Shown here in pieces: positions 7,493-15,943 of a DNA stretch of 64,000 nucleotides. The notes beneath the pieces were generated by a model. The model did no database searches and was not told the origin of the DNA. It was given only the letters and a program-made list of their open reading frames with translations. The DNA is from Blastopirellula sp. J2-11 (GTDB taxonomy: Bacteria; Planctomycetota; Planctomycetia; Pirellulales; Pirellulaceae), in contig NZ_CP097384.1 of assembly GCF_024584705.1 (NCBI RefSeq), positions 4,836,001-4,900,000 on the forward strand. Direction: 5' to 3'. Numbering within the stretch: position 1 is the stretch's first letter; each line of letters starts with the position of its first letter. The position numbers and the translations under genes are program-made.

Positions 7493-9160
7493 CTACTGAA
7501 CCTTGGACAGGACAGGACTTTCTTTTTCCCCCGGCGCCATGCTCTTACTGCGTCTTCGCAGAAAGAGCATGGCGTCCGAGACATCAGACTGAGGATCGTT
7601 GGGTTCCGCCGCATGGCGCCGGTGATTGGTCGGGACTAAAACGTTGGACTGGACCGGTTCCTTTTTTTCTATCGGCATGGGCGGATCGGCCAGGTGGTAC
7701 CGGGCATAGGCCCAGCGTTTTCCTTCCGGATCTTGACTGGTCTTGGCGATTTCTCCGGCGGCGATCATCTGGTCCCATGTCGGAGCAAACTTGGTTCCGC
7801 TGATTCCGCTTTGTTCGCGGATTTTCGACTTGGTCGCTTGCTCTGGATCCATGCGCGTGATCGCGAGCCGAATTTTCGCTTGCAATTTTTGCTCCTGCGC
7901 GGCCGCATCGCAGGCAGCCGCTTCCGCTTCGATCGACTCAACATCGTGCAGCGTTACGCGCCAACTTCTTCCCTGCGGATTTTCCAAGTTTCCTTCGTCG
8001 ATATCGACGCCCCAAACGCCTCCTTGGCCGGCGCAGCCGCCGAACGACATGCGTAACCGATGCTGACCGCTGCCGGGCGAATAATTTTCGCAGCGCTGAA
8101 TCAACATCCATTGCCGCGCAAAATCGAGACTCGCCGAAACATCGGTCGCCAGAGTCGCGTTGCGGGGGATCGCTTGGCGAGACTGACAACACAAAATCGG
8201 CGTCGCGCCGGCCGTAATGCAGCAGCGGACCAGGTCGTGCAGTTGCTCTGCTTGCGTCTGTTTGTCGGTCGAAGTGAGACGCAGCGGATCGATCACAATC
8301 ACTTCGAGTTGATGACGGCGAATCCATGCCCGCAGATGATCGAGGTGCGCCGGATCGGAAGCGTCGGCGACCGCCAACGACCAAATCAAATTCGGCAAAT
8401 TGCCCGGGTCGACGCCGCTGGAGTCGCTCCACCGCCGCGCGAGATCGGCCAGCGCTTGCCGCTCGTCATGCTTGCTGACATAGCCGACGCGAAACGGACG
8501 CTCGACAGCGAACTGGCCCAAAAATTTGCCGCCGCGCGCCAGCGCCGCGCACAAGTCGACCGCGATCGAGGACTTCATGCTTTTGCTCGGCCCGACGATC
8601 ACGGCCGGTTCATAGCGCACGAACATCCCCGGCAACAACCACTCGAGCGGCTCTTGCTGCGCGATCAATTGATCGGTGGTCAACGTTTGAAACGGACTGG
8701 CGCCGCCCGCGATGTCGAGTCGGACGAGTCCGCACTCCGGCGACAATTCGATCGCCGCTTGATGCGCTTCAAAACGTTTTTGCAGCGTCTTGGCATAGTC
8801 GTCAAAATTTTTGATTTGGCCGCAGCAAAGCAAGACGTCGCACAACATTTCGATCGCGCTCTCTTCGTGATAGCCTGCTTGCGCCAACCGACGGAGGAGC
8901 TCTGGCAGGTCGTCGCAGCGGATCCGTTTGTTCCGCATGTGCAGCATCGCAACGCAAATGTCGTAATGCGATTGATGTTGAAAATATTCAGACCGGACGT
9001 TGCAATTTGTGAAGAGATCCGGCCGCATCAAAACCACGGCCAACCAACGCGCTTCGGCGATTTCGCCCCGCGTCAGATTGCGCGTCTGGAAGTCGACGCG
9101 CCACGTTTTTTGGTCATTGCTTAAACGTGCGATCAGTCGACGAAGTTCGTTGAGCGTCAT
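7493..9160 (-). CDS. RepA/DnaB-like AAA ATPase (AAA_25 type)
   Basis: A 555-residue protein. The first part (about 20-130) is helical and resembles the N-terminal domain of DnaB-type helicases. An ATPase domain of the RepA/AAA_25 type follows: Walker A GPSKSMKSS at about 204-212, then Walker B-like VIVIDPL at about 300-306. The last about 130 residues include a winged-helix-like stretch (KIREQSGISGTKFAPTWDQM) and a charged tail. Such proteins act as replicative helicases of plasmids or phages or as loaders; many planctomycete genomes carry lone copies of unknown role. I chose the ATG at 9160, preceded by GGGGGA, rather than the in-frame start 27 bp upstream. No replication, integrase or phage neighbour is present. 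Palindromic elements flank the gene on both sides. Helicase activity is inference. Confidence 0.7.
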   Translation of the reverse strand: MTLNELRRLIARLSNDQKTWRVDFQTRNLTRGEIAEARWLAVVLMRPDLFTNCNVRSEYFQHQSHYDICVAMLHMRNKRIRCDDLPELLRRLAQAGYHEESAIEMLCDVLLCCGQIKNFDDYAKTLQKRFEAHQAAIELSPECGLVRLDIAGGASPFQTLTTDQLIAQQEPLEWLLPGMFVRYEPAVIVGPSKSMKSSIAVDLCAALARGGKFLGQFAVERPFRVGYVSKHDERQALADLARRWSDSSGVDPGNLPNLIWSLAVADASDPAHLDHLRAWIRRHQLEVIVIDPLRLTSTDKQTQAEQLHDLVRCCITAGATPILCCQSRQAIPRNATLATDVSASLDFARQWMLIQRCENYSPGSGQHRLRMSFGGCAGQGGVWGVDIDEGNLENPQGRSWRVTLHDVESIEAEAAACDAAAQEQKLQAKIRLAITRMDPEQATKSKIREQSGISGTKFAPTWDQMIAAGEIAKTSQDPEGKRWAYARYHLADPPMPIEKKEPVQSNVLVPTNHRRHAAEPNDPQSDVSDAMLFLRRRSKSMAPGEKESPVLSKVQ

Positions 9161-9252
9161 GCAAATTGTCCCCCACGAAAAGTCCAAACAGCCAAACCGC
9201 GCAGCGAAAAACCGCCGCGAAACCGACAGTTTTTGCAGTCGACCCCAACTCC

Positions 9253-9283
9253 GTGCGCTTCGTCAAGAGACAATTTTTGAGAG
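9253..9283. repeat. Direct repeat, copy A (matches the end of ftr)
   Basis: GTGCGCTTCGTCAA, two variable bases, then GACAATTTT and GAG match copy B at 9480-9510 with only a few differences. Copy B contains the stop codon of ftr, so copy A looks like a duplicated 3' end of that gene. The two copies bracket palindrome copy 2. Confidence 0.7.
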
Positions 9284-9302
9284 CCAACGCGGCTGGTCCA
9301 TA

Positions 9303-9368
9303 GTCGCCTTTCGCTCCGCGAAAGCAGCGCGAGCTATAGGACGCTACTTTCGCGGAGCGAAAGGCGAC
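9303..9368. repeat. REPIN-like palindrome, copy 2
   Basis: Arms of 27 bp (9303-9329 and 9342-9368) are inverted copies with one mismatch, around a 12-bp loop. The arms are the same sequence as in copy 1 (7399-7470), while the loops differ, so the hairpin arms are the conserved part. Confidence 0.85.
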
Positions 9369-9479
9369 ACTGGGGTCTTAAGTGGGTTGCGCAAACCGAT
9401 CGTGTCGATTGTTGGCGGCGGAATTTGATCGCGGTTTTCTCCACCCACCCTACGGATTTTTGTGAGCGGAACTAGATCT

Positions 9480-9510
9480 GTGCGCTTCGTCAATCGACAA
9501 TTTTAAGAGA
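9480..9510. repeat. Direct repeat, copy B (3' end of ftr)
   Basis: Starts GTGCGCTTCGTCAATC and continues GACAATTTTAAGAG. It includes the TAA of ftr at 9503-9505. Copy A is 227 bp away at 9253-9283. Confidence 0.7.
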
Positions 9511-10390
9511 GGAGCTCGTGCAGGTGGAAGTGAAATTTGCCGAGCTTGCCGCCGTAGTTGCCGGCCGAGATCGCCAGCACTCCTTCTCCGGCGGCGGCGT
9601 GCAGCGACGCTTTCATCGCTGCGGCGACCGCCGCTTCGGTTGCGCCGTCGATGACGATCTCCAGCACGCAGTTGGCGCCGTCGACCACCTTGGACTCGAC
9701 GCGACTGCGGAGCGTTGGGCAATAGGCGTCGGCGGTCGATGCGCGGAGGCCTTTGTAGCGCGAACCCACTTTGCTGCCGCTACGGGCGACTCCGGCAGGA
9801 AACGGCGTGATTGCGTCGGCTAACGCTTCAATCGCGATCACCCCGCGTCGGGCGGCGTCTAAGGTGGTCGCTTGATCGACGGCCTGAATCAAGATGTTGC
9901 CGCCGGCGACTCCTTTGGCGACACCCAACGATTCTTCGCAGAGAAACTCCCCATCCATCACGGGAATGCGCCAGTATCGCCGACCGGCGACCACTTTGCT
10001 CTTTTGAAAGCCGTCGCCAAAAAAGCGAAGTTGCTTCCCTAGCGGCACGCGTTCTTCACTGGCTGACAAGCCGTCAAACACGGCCGTCGATGCGCAGGTC
10101 ATCACGCATTGTCCGATCCGATTGGAGATCGCTTTGCCCAACGCGTCGGTCGAGAAACCGAACGCCAATATGGATACGCCGACGCGTCCGTCGGGCGACT
10201 GGTCTGGCGAAAGCCAACGTTCGACGCCGACCTCGGCGTCGCAGGCAATCACCGAGCTGCCATAGCCGCACAGTTCACGCGTCGCCGCTTCCAGCCAATA
10301 ACGATCATGCGCCGTGACGATCACGCGGCAATACCGCATGCCGAACGCTTCGGCGAATGTCTCTACGATTTGGGTCGAACCGATCTTCAC
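9503..10390 (-). CDS. ftr: Formylmethanofuran:tetrahydromethanopterin formyltransferase
   Basis: A 295-residue cytosolic enzyme that moves a formyl group between (methano)furan-type and tetrahydromethanopterin cofactors. In bacteria it belongs to the H4MPT-linked formaldehyde oxidation route, where it is also called FhcD. The N-terminus (MKIGSTQIVETFAEAFGM) matches the family start closely, as do GNILIQAVDQAT, ITPFPAGVARSGSKVGS and the C-terminal NYGGKLGKFHFHL. Length is close to the archaeal enzyme (about 297). The start is GTG at 10390, fixed by family alignment rather than by a ribosome-binding site. No other C1 gene (fhcA/B/C, mch, fae, mtdB) lies in the window, so the pathway genes must be dispersed, as is known for planctomycetes. 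Confidence 0.93.
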   Translation of the reverse strand: MKIGSTQIVETFAEAFGMRYCRVIVTAHDRYWLEAATRELCGYGSSVIACDAEVGVERWLSPDQSPDGRVGVSILAFGFSTDALGKAISNRIGQCVMTCASTAVFDGLSASEERVPLGKQLRFFGDGFQKSKVVAGRRYWRIPVMDGEFLCEESLGVAKGVAGGNILIQAVDQATTLDAARRGVIAIEALADAITPFPAGVARSGSKVGSRYKGLRASTADAYCPTLRSRVESKVVDGANCVLEIVIDGATEAAVAAAMKASLHAAAGEGVLAISAGNYGGKLGKFHFHLHELLS

Positions 10391-10480
10391 GACGTGCGCT
10401 GCAGCTAAACCAGGGAGACCAAGCGAAAACGCCCAGTCTCGCCCGTGGAGCGGGAAAACGCAATAAGGTGGGCCGTTGAA

Positions 10481-11518
10481 TTAGTCGCCCAATATCGTAG
10501 GCGACAAAAAATCGGACGGTACTCGCTTGTCACTGGCGGCATCTCTGGGTAAATCGATCATCAACCGTAGTCCCCACTTGGCGAACTTTGCTTTGACCGC
10601 TGCATGACCCTGGATCGTTTGCGAAATCGTCAGCTTATCATCCACGATAATGAACCGATCGTTCGCTTCCCACCGCAGATTCTTCAATTCGTCTTGCAGC
10701 CGCACCGCGACGTCGCGCAGCTTCTCGGTCGAAAGGACGCCTGTTTCGATGTCGACCAGCGCATATTCGATGATTCGTGATTCTCCGGCGCGGAAGAGTC
10801 CGAGGCCGTGTCGATTGGTGCGCAGCGCTCCCAAAAACTCGACAATCTGCCGATGCTCTGGATCCCGCTGAACAATGATCATGCAGTTCGCTACCGGCAA
10901 GTGGATGATCGAACCGACGCCTCCCTGCTCTTGCCAACTGTCGGCCTCTGGTACGGCCTTCAACAATTCGGTCAAAGATCGATATCCTGGCGCACGATCC
11001 GTGGAATCGCGATCGGTGACGAACGCGAGTTGTTGCTGCGGCAAGTCGCGCAGCGGGTAAACGAGTGCGAACGGCATGCTCCGATCGCCTTCGTAGTAGG
11101 GAAACGCCTCCAGGGCGAAGTCGCCGAATTGCGTACCGAGAATATGACCGCGATACCACGAACTTTTCGTTTGCGCGAACTTCAGTAACTGGGTAAAGCG
11201 GCTGATCTCCAGGTGTGCCCGCGAATCTTGGTAGACCAACAAGCTGCCGCCGACGCCAAAGATTCGCCCTTTTCCCCCTTTCGTTTCCCAACTTTCTGGC
11301 GCAACAAATCGTTGAATCAACTGGATCAGGGGGCGAAAGTCAGGCGCATTTCGTTCTTCATCGACCAAGAGCGATTGGTAATCATAGTTGACGAACGTCA
11401 GCTTTGACTCCGCCTGCATCGGCGTCATATCATCCATCGAGAGCGTCTCTTGCGACCAACTCGGCGACGCCCAGCCGCAGCAGAGAAGCGACATCAGCAT
11501 GATCCCACGACTGGCCAT
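10481..11518 (-). CDS. Secreted protein with two secretin-like half-modules
   Basis: A 345-residue protein with a signal peptide (residues 1-22, ending SPSWSQ). Two copies of one module are visible, at about 41-113 and 150-233. Each has a strand start (VNYDYQSL or VYPLRDL), then an L-I/L-L helix, then P-E-SW or E-ADSW, then GG-G-I, then LVYQ or IVQR, then H-I and a closing L-L helix. The same half-module is found twice in the adjacent upstream gene. It resembles the small alpha/beta N-domains of secretins, but no secretin barrel follows. The gene starts 28 bp after its neighbour on the same strand, so the two are probably co-transcribed. The C-terminal third (about 245-345) has no family I recognise. 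Function unknown. Confidence 0.75.
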   Translation of the reverse strand: MASRGIMLMSLLCCGWASPSWSQETLSMDDMTPMQAESKLTFVNYDYQSLLVDEERNAPDFRPLIQLIQRFVAPESWETKGGKGRIFGVGGSLLVYQDSRAHLEISRFTQLLKFAQTKSSWYRGHILGTQFGDFALEAFPYYEGDRSMPFALVYPLRDLPQQQLAFVTDRDSTDRAPGYRSLTELLKAVPEADSWQEQGGVGSIIHLPVANCMIIVQRDPEHRQIVEFLGALRTNRHGLGLFRAGESRIIEYALVDIETGVLSTEKLRDVAVRLQDELKNLRWEANDRFIIVDDKLTISQTIQGHAAVKAKFAKWGLRLMIDLPRDAASDKRVPSDFLSPTILGD

Positions 11519-11546
11519 CTTGCGTTCCTTGGAAATAAGGGACGGA

Positions 11547-13289
11547 CTACATTCCGCTCTTCACGGCGTCTTGCATGATTTTTGGCGTGGGCGGAACGCC
11601 GCCGACTTCGCCTGGCGTTTCGCCAAACAGCTCGGGCGCATAGCAACTTCCCCAGTTAGAGCCTGTGCCGCCCTGACCGCTCCAACCTGGTCGCTGGGCA
11701 TATTCGCTTTCGGGATAGAGACGACCTAGCCATTGGCGAATTTTCGCGTGCGTCTCAGGGGACTGCTTGACCAGCAACGTCGTTTTCCCCAACGATACCA
11801 CGTAAAGCGTTTCGTTATTCCAGGCCTCGGCGGCGACTTCCAGAGTAAGCAATTGTGCGAGTTTGCCGATCGCATCATTGCCGTCGTCATCTAAGGGAAT
11901 GGGATAGCGGATGAGCACAGGCTCGGCCAGATTGGCTTTCGCAGCGGGCGACATCTCTGGCCGCGGTTGGCGCTTGGTGCGAACTTCGTACAACAGCTGC
12001 GCGATCTTGTCATGATTCTGTTCGGTTTGGGCGATCACGAGCGCGTCCGAGATTTGAAATGGGGCAATGGAAGCGGGGCCTCCCCATATATCCCAACTAT
12101 TGGGCTCGATGCTGCCGCAGATCGCATCGATCAACGAATCAAAGTCGGGCTGATCGGCGTCGAAATAATATCCACCGCCGCCCAATCCGTGACCAAGAAC
12201 AAGGATGCGACGGTGATCGAGGTCTCTACGAGAATCGATTAAATCGCGGACAGGGTAGACTTTGACGACCATGTGCGACTCTGCATTTTCTGGGGTCGTG
12301 ATAAGAATCGATTCGTTTTCCAGGACATACCCCAATTCATGTTCTTGGGACAGTGTGTCCAAAATGACGCGCGTCGACGCTTTCTCGAAATCGCAGGTCA
12401 CCGGCAGTTCGAGAGAGATCCCCGCATCTTCCATCGCCCGGTTGTTGATCAAAACCCGCGAACCAGTCAGGTGAGACAAATAGGCGGCCACTTCGATCAA
12501 CGGCGTATCCACCAACTTAGCCGCTCCGACATGGTCAAGCGAAGCTCGTAACTTTGGCAACGCGGCGGCGTCGACGTGGGGGACAGCATCCATCGGCGTG
12601 GGATCATAAGCGTCGGAGGGGAGCGACTTCGCCGTGCGCAGAGAGGCCAATAGCGCGGCGATTTTTGTATGTATCTCATCCGACTGGCAGACGATGATTC
12701 CATTTTCAACAGGTTGAATCCCCGGCATGGGACCACCGACATCGGACCAACTCTCGGGCTCGACCGTCATGCTGATTAGATCGATGAGAGCGTCATAGTC
12801 AGGCTGCGAGTCATCGACATCCCCGGGACCGGCAGGGTAGATCAAATCGGCACAGGGATAAAAGACGACCTTTGAGTAGCTCTCCGCCGCCTCCGGCGTG
12901 GTGATCAGCAATCGCGCCTGATCGACGACATAGGTTAACTCCAGTTCGGCAAGCATCAGACGCAAGCCGCTCTGCAAACTCAAATCGTCGGCTGTTATGG
13001 TAATCGGATGATCGCTCGATAAGCCGACATCTTCCATCGCCCTGCGATCGAACTGAATATCGATGCTATGAAGCGTACCGAGATAGATTGCAACCTCAAT
13101 CAGCGGAGTGTCGATAAAGGCAAGATGCGTGGGGGACGCCAGCGCTTGGCGGACTTTTTCGTTCGGATCGTGCGGAGCGCTGGCCTGCAGATATTGGTCC
13201 GCTAGTTTCACCGCTGGTTCTTCGGCCACGACAGACTGACCGAAGAGCAGTAGCCCCAATCCGACGATCACCGCTCGATAACATTTCAT
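11547..13289 (-). CDS. Secreted protein with tandem STN/secretin-like modules
   Basis: A 580-residue protein. I set the start at the ATG at 13289, which gives a clean signal peptide (MKCYRAVIVGLGLLLFG) and has GGAG eight bases upstream; a longer in-frame start would put 61 Arg/Pro-rich residues before it. Two full tandem units are visible at about 57-218 and 258-437. Each has an STN-like part (FIDTPLIEVA, RAMEDVGL, then LTYVV and ITTPEAAES) and a second part (Y-P--DLI, ALIDLI, VEPESW, GG, VCQ, LLASLRT). A third, degenerate half-unit lies at about 460-525. The same STN-like unit occurs in the VWA protein at 25.1-29.0 kb. STN domains occur at the periplasmic N-termini of secretins and TonB receptors. 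A periplasmic or surface protein is likely; its job is unknown. Confidence 0.75.
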   Translation of the reverse strand: MKCYRAVIVGLGLLLFGQSVVAEEPAVKLADQYLQASAPHDPNEKVRQALASPTHLAFIDTPLIEVAIYLGTLHSIDIQFDRRAMEDVGLSSDHPITITADDLSLQSGLRLMLAELELTYVVDQARLLITTPEAAESYSKVVFYPCADLIYPAGPGDVDDSQPDYDALIDLISMTVEPESWSDVGGPMPGIQPVENGIIVCQSDEIHTKIAALLASLRTAKSLPSDAYDPTPMDAVPHVDAAALPKLRASLDHVGAAKLVDTPLIEVAAYLSHLTGSRVLINNRAMEDAGISLELPVTCDFEKASTRVILDTLSQEHELGYVLENESILITTPENAESHMVVKVYPVRDLIDSRRDLDHRRILVLGHGLGGGGYYFDADQPDFDSLIDAICGSIEPNSWDIWGGPASIAPFQISDALVIAQTEQNHDKIAQLLYEVRTKRQPRPEMSPAAKANLAEPVLIRYPIPLDDDGNDAIGKLAQLLTLEVAAEAWNNETLYVVSLGKTTLLVKQSPETHAKIRQWLGRLYPESEYAQRPGWSGQGGTGSNWGSCYAPELFGETPGEVGGVPPTPKIMQDAVKSGM

Positions 13290-13528
13290 CACGGACGCTC
13301 CGCCTGTTTTTTTTTGCTTTTGGTCATCCATCGTCGCGGCCTCACCGATGTAGAAACGCCGCTGAGGGTGGAGTCGAGAATCCGCTGGAGGAGTAGCTTG
13401 CAACCTACAAGCGGGCGCAGCTGGACGCAACCAATTGGTCGGTTTTCGGCTTCTTTTCGTGCGGCAAGGCATCTTTTTCGGGATTTGCTACACTACTAGA
13501 TTACGACCCAGCACTGGAGAACCGCCCC

Positions 13529-14959
13529 TTGGACGCCGCCGCAGTTAAAGCAACACGCATTGCCGTTATCGGCGGCGGCATCAGCGGATTGGCGGCCGCC
13601 CATCGATTGCGCGAGCTGGCGCCGACGACCGAGGTGGTGTTGTACGAAGCGGCCGAGCGACTGGGGGGCGTTTTAGAGACTCGCCGCCAAGATGGTTTTC
13701 TCGCCGAACAGAGCGCCGACACGTTTATTACTAACGTCCCGTGGGGCGTTGATCTTTGTCGGCGGCTGGGGATCGAAAGCGAACTGCTGCCAACCAACGA
13801 TGCGCTGCGCAAAGCGTACGTCGTTTGTCGGGGACGTCTGGTCGAAGTGCCGGCAGGCTTTCTGTTGATGGCGCCCGGCAAGGCCTGGCCAATCGTGCAA
13901 TCGCCGATTCTCTCGTGGCGCGGCAAACTGCGACTGGCGTGGGAGTATTTTGTCTCGCCGCGAAAAGATACCAGCGACGAAAGCCTGAAAGCGTTCGTCG
14001 TCCGCAGGCTGGGGATCGAAGCGTATGAGCGGCTCGTGCAACCGTTGATCGGCGGCATCTATACGGCCGATCCAGAGAAGCTGAGCGTCGCCGCGACGAT
14101 GAAGCAGTTTGTCGAGATGGAACGCCAGCACGGCGGCCTGATTCGCGGCATGCGACAGCGAAAAGCTCGCGAAGGGAGTGCCGACAGCGGGGCCCGCTAC
14201 TCGATGTTCGTCGCTCCACGGGGAGGGATGTCAGCTTTGGTCGATGCGATCGCGGCGCGGTTGCCAAGCCAATCGATTCGCTTGAATTCGCCGGTCCGCT
14301 CGGTAGTTCGCCCAGAGGACGGTTGTTGGCAGGTCGCAACCCAGGAAGGATCCGAAACGTATGACGGCTTGGTTGTCGCCGCGCCGGCGCCTGCCGCGGC
14401 TTTGCTATTCCAGGCGCAAGACCAGCAACTGGCCCATGAGTTGGCGCAAATCGAGTACGCTGGCTGTGCGATTGTGTTGCTGGGGGTCGATCGCCGCCAA
14501 ATCGCCAAGCCGATCGCAGGCTTCGGCTTTGTGGTTCCCGAAGTCGAACAGCGGCGGATCTTGGCCGCGAGTTTTGCGAGTTACAAGTTTGCGGGACGTG
14601 CGCCGGACGACTCCGTTTTGATTCGGGTCTTTGTCGGCGGCGCTTGTCATCCAGAGCTGAACGAATTGCCCGATGAGCAACTGCGTCAGATCGTGAGGGA
14701 AGAACTTGCCGATCTGATCGGACTAGCAGGCGAGCTGCAAACGTTTTCGGTATGTCGTTGGACCGCTCAAATGCCGCAATATCATGTCGGCCACTTGGAA
14801 CGCGTGGAACGAATCGAAGCGGAGGCGGCGAAACATGCAGGGCTCGTGTTGGCAGGCAACGCGTATCATGGAGTCGGCGTGCCAACCTGCATTCATAGCG
14901 GAGAACAAGCGGCCGAGCGTTTGATCGAGCAATTGGCCTTAAGCCAAGTCGAGCGATAG
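13529..14959 (+). CDS. hemY: Protoporphyrinogen oxidase (FAD-dependent, HemY/HemG type)
   Basis: A 476-residue FAD enzyme that oxidises protoporphyrinogen IX (or coproporphyrinogen III in the related coproporphyrin route) late in haem synthesis. It has the dinucleotide-binding motif VIGGGISGL at about 13-21, then YEAAERLGG with the FAD-ribose Glu, the family segment RLVQPLIGGIYTADPEKLS, and the C-terminal FAD motif GNAYHGVGVPTCIHSG. The start is TTG at 13529, with GGAGA nine bases upstream; the next residues fit the family. The 3' end overlaps the convergent unknown gene by 21 bp. Whether the substrate is proto- or coproporphyrinogen cannot be decided here. Confidence 0.92.
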   Translation: MDAAAVKATRIAVIGGGISGLAAAHRLRELAPTTEVVLYEAAERLGGVLETRRQDGFLAEQSADTFITNVPWGVDLCRRLGIESELLPTNDALRKAYVVCRGRLVEVPAGFLLMAPGKAWPIVQSPILSWRGKLRLAWEYFVSPRKDTSDESLKAFVVRRLGIEAYERLVQPLIGGIYTADPEKLSVAATMKQFVEMERQHGGLIRGMRQRKAREGSADSGARYSMFVAPRGGMSALVDAIAARLPSQSIRLNSPVRSVVRPEDGCWQVATQEGSETYDGLVVAAPAPAAALLFQAQDQQLAHELAQIEYAGCAIVLLGVDRRQIAKPIAGFGFVVPEVEQRRILAASFASYKFAGRAPDDSVLIRVFVGGACHPELNELPDEQLRQIVREELADLIGLAGELQTFSVCRWTAQMPQYHVGHLERVERIEAEAAKHAGLVLAGNAYHGVGVPTCIHSGEQAAERLIEQLALSQVER

Positions 14960-15547
14960 CCCTTCGGCGTCGCGAAAAGTGAACTGCGCCGCGCGTTGAT
15001 CTTCCTCGTTGAAGAGCGCCTGATAGGCGTCGACCGATTGGCCGGGATCTTGATTGTAGGCGGCCGAGAAATCTTGATGCTTGGCGGCGGCTTCGATCAA
15101 GCTGCGATTCGCGGCCGCCTGGCGAATCTTATGGGCCAGTGACGCATCGCCGTTGATCAGCTTCCCGAGCGTATCGTCGGCTGTTCCGGCCCCATCGACT
15201 TCGATTTCGCCGCTTTCATTGATGGTGAATTGAAACTCGGAGCTTGGATTGATTCCTTCGCTCTGCAGCAATTGCCGGATCGCGGCTTCAATCTCATCAA
15301 CCAGCTTTTCGGTCGTCGCCGAAAGATCTTCGAGCGACGCTCCGTTCAAATCGCCAGAGGACGCGAACAGAGAATCGAGGGCCGACGACTTTTGCTCGTC
15401 CTCTGATTCCACCAGAGCTGACGGCTCGACCGACTTTTCGCCGAGCGACAAAAGTTGCCCGAAACTCGCCCCAGAGATGCGCGAAGCGGCGTGCGCGGCG
15501 ATACCTGCCGCTCCGATTGCTAGCGGCGCCATAGCTAACGGATTCAT
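14939..15547 (-). CDS. Hypothetical protein, convergent with hemY
   Basis: A 202-residue protein I do not recognise. It begins with a small hydrophobic Ala/Gly/Ile-rich stretch (MAPLAIGAAGIAAHAA) that is weak as a signal peptide. An acidic, Ser-rich linker follows (about 35-75), then a predicted helix (EKLVDEIEAAIRQLL), and a segment FQFTINESGEIEVDGAG that looks like paired strands. This last part resembles short cytosolic or flagellar accessory proteins, but only loosely. The final seven codons, including the stop, overlap the end of hemY in antisense. Codon use and the steady pattern suggest a real gene. Function unknown. Confidence 0.6.
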   Translation of the reverse strand: MNPLAMAPLAIGAAGIAAHAASRISGASFGQLLSLGEKSVEPSALVESEDEQKSSALDSLFASSGDLNGASLEDLSATTEKLVDEIEAAIRQLLQSEGINPSSEFQFTINESGEIEVDGAGTADDTLGKLINGDASLAHKIRQAAANRSLIEAAAKHQDFSAAYNQDPGQSVDAYQALFNEEDQRAAQFTFRDAEGLSLDLA

Positions 15548-15943
15548 TTTGCTTCCCGTCTATACGAATCGAGCCCCCCCGACATGCTTAGTATCGGTTG
15601 CATAATCGCGCCAAGTTGACGTCGAATGAAAGAAACTCGACCGGCGCGCCAGAAAACGGCAAAGCGCAAAGAAAAAGTTCCCGCTAGCTATACGGACTTG
15701 AATCGAACCGCGCGATCGAACATCAAGATGATTGCGTCGTCTTGAAAATAGCGACTGGCCCACCTCTGGTATCACTGTCGTGACGCCCTGCCCCAGAGGA
15801 TCAAATGCTAGTTAGCGGGAACCGTTTCTCAATTAATTCCCACTATAAAACTAACAGCACGGAGTAGCAAGCTTTTTCCATCAAATCAGGCCACTTCTCC
15901 CCCCTGATCAGGATGCCGTTCCACGTGCCGGTACGTAAGCGCG
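15548..15943. other. Intergenic region, no feature recognised
   Basis: About 396 bp, more AT-rich than its surroundings, between two minus-strand genes. It should contain the promoter of the 202-residue protein and the transcript end of the glycosyltransferase gene, but no convincing consensus, hairpin or small gene was seen. Confidence 0.5.

Larger units (their letters stand above)
9161..9502. other. Intergenic region with palindrome copy 2 and a duplicated ftr tail
   Basis: This 342-bp stretch holds no gene. It contains the second REPIN-like palindrome (9303-9368) and one copy of a roughly 30-bp direct repeat whose other copy spans the end of ftr. Confidence 0.75.

Noticed and set aside
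8060-9124. A 354-codon plus-strand frame opposite the ATPase
   Set aside because: No ribosome-binding site or motif; the minus frame has Walker motifs and a good start.
7399-9368. CRISPR array based on repeated sequences
   Set aside because: Only two palindromic copies, 1.9 kb apart, with a gene between and no regular spacers.
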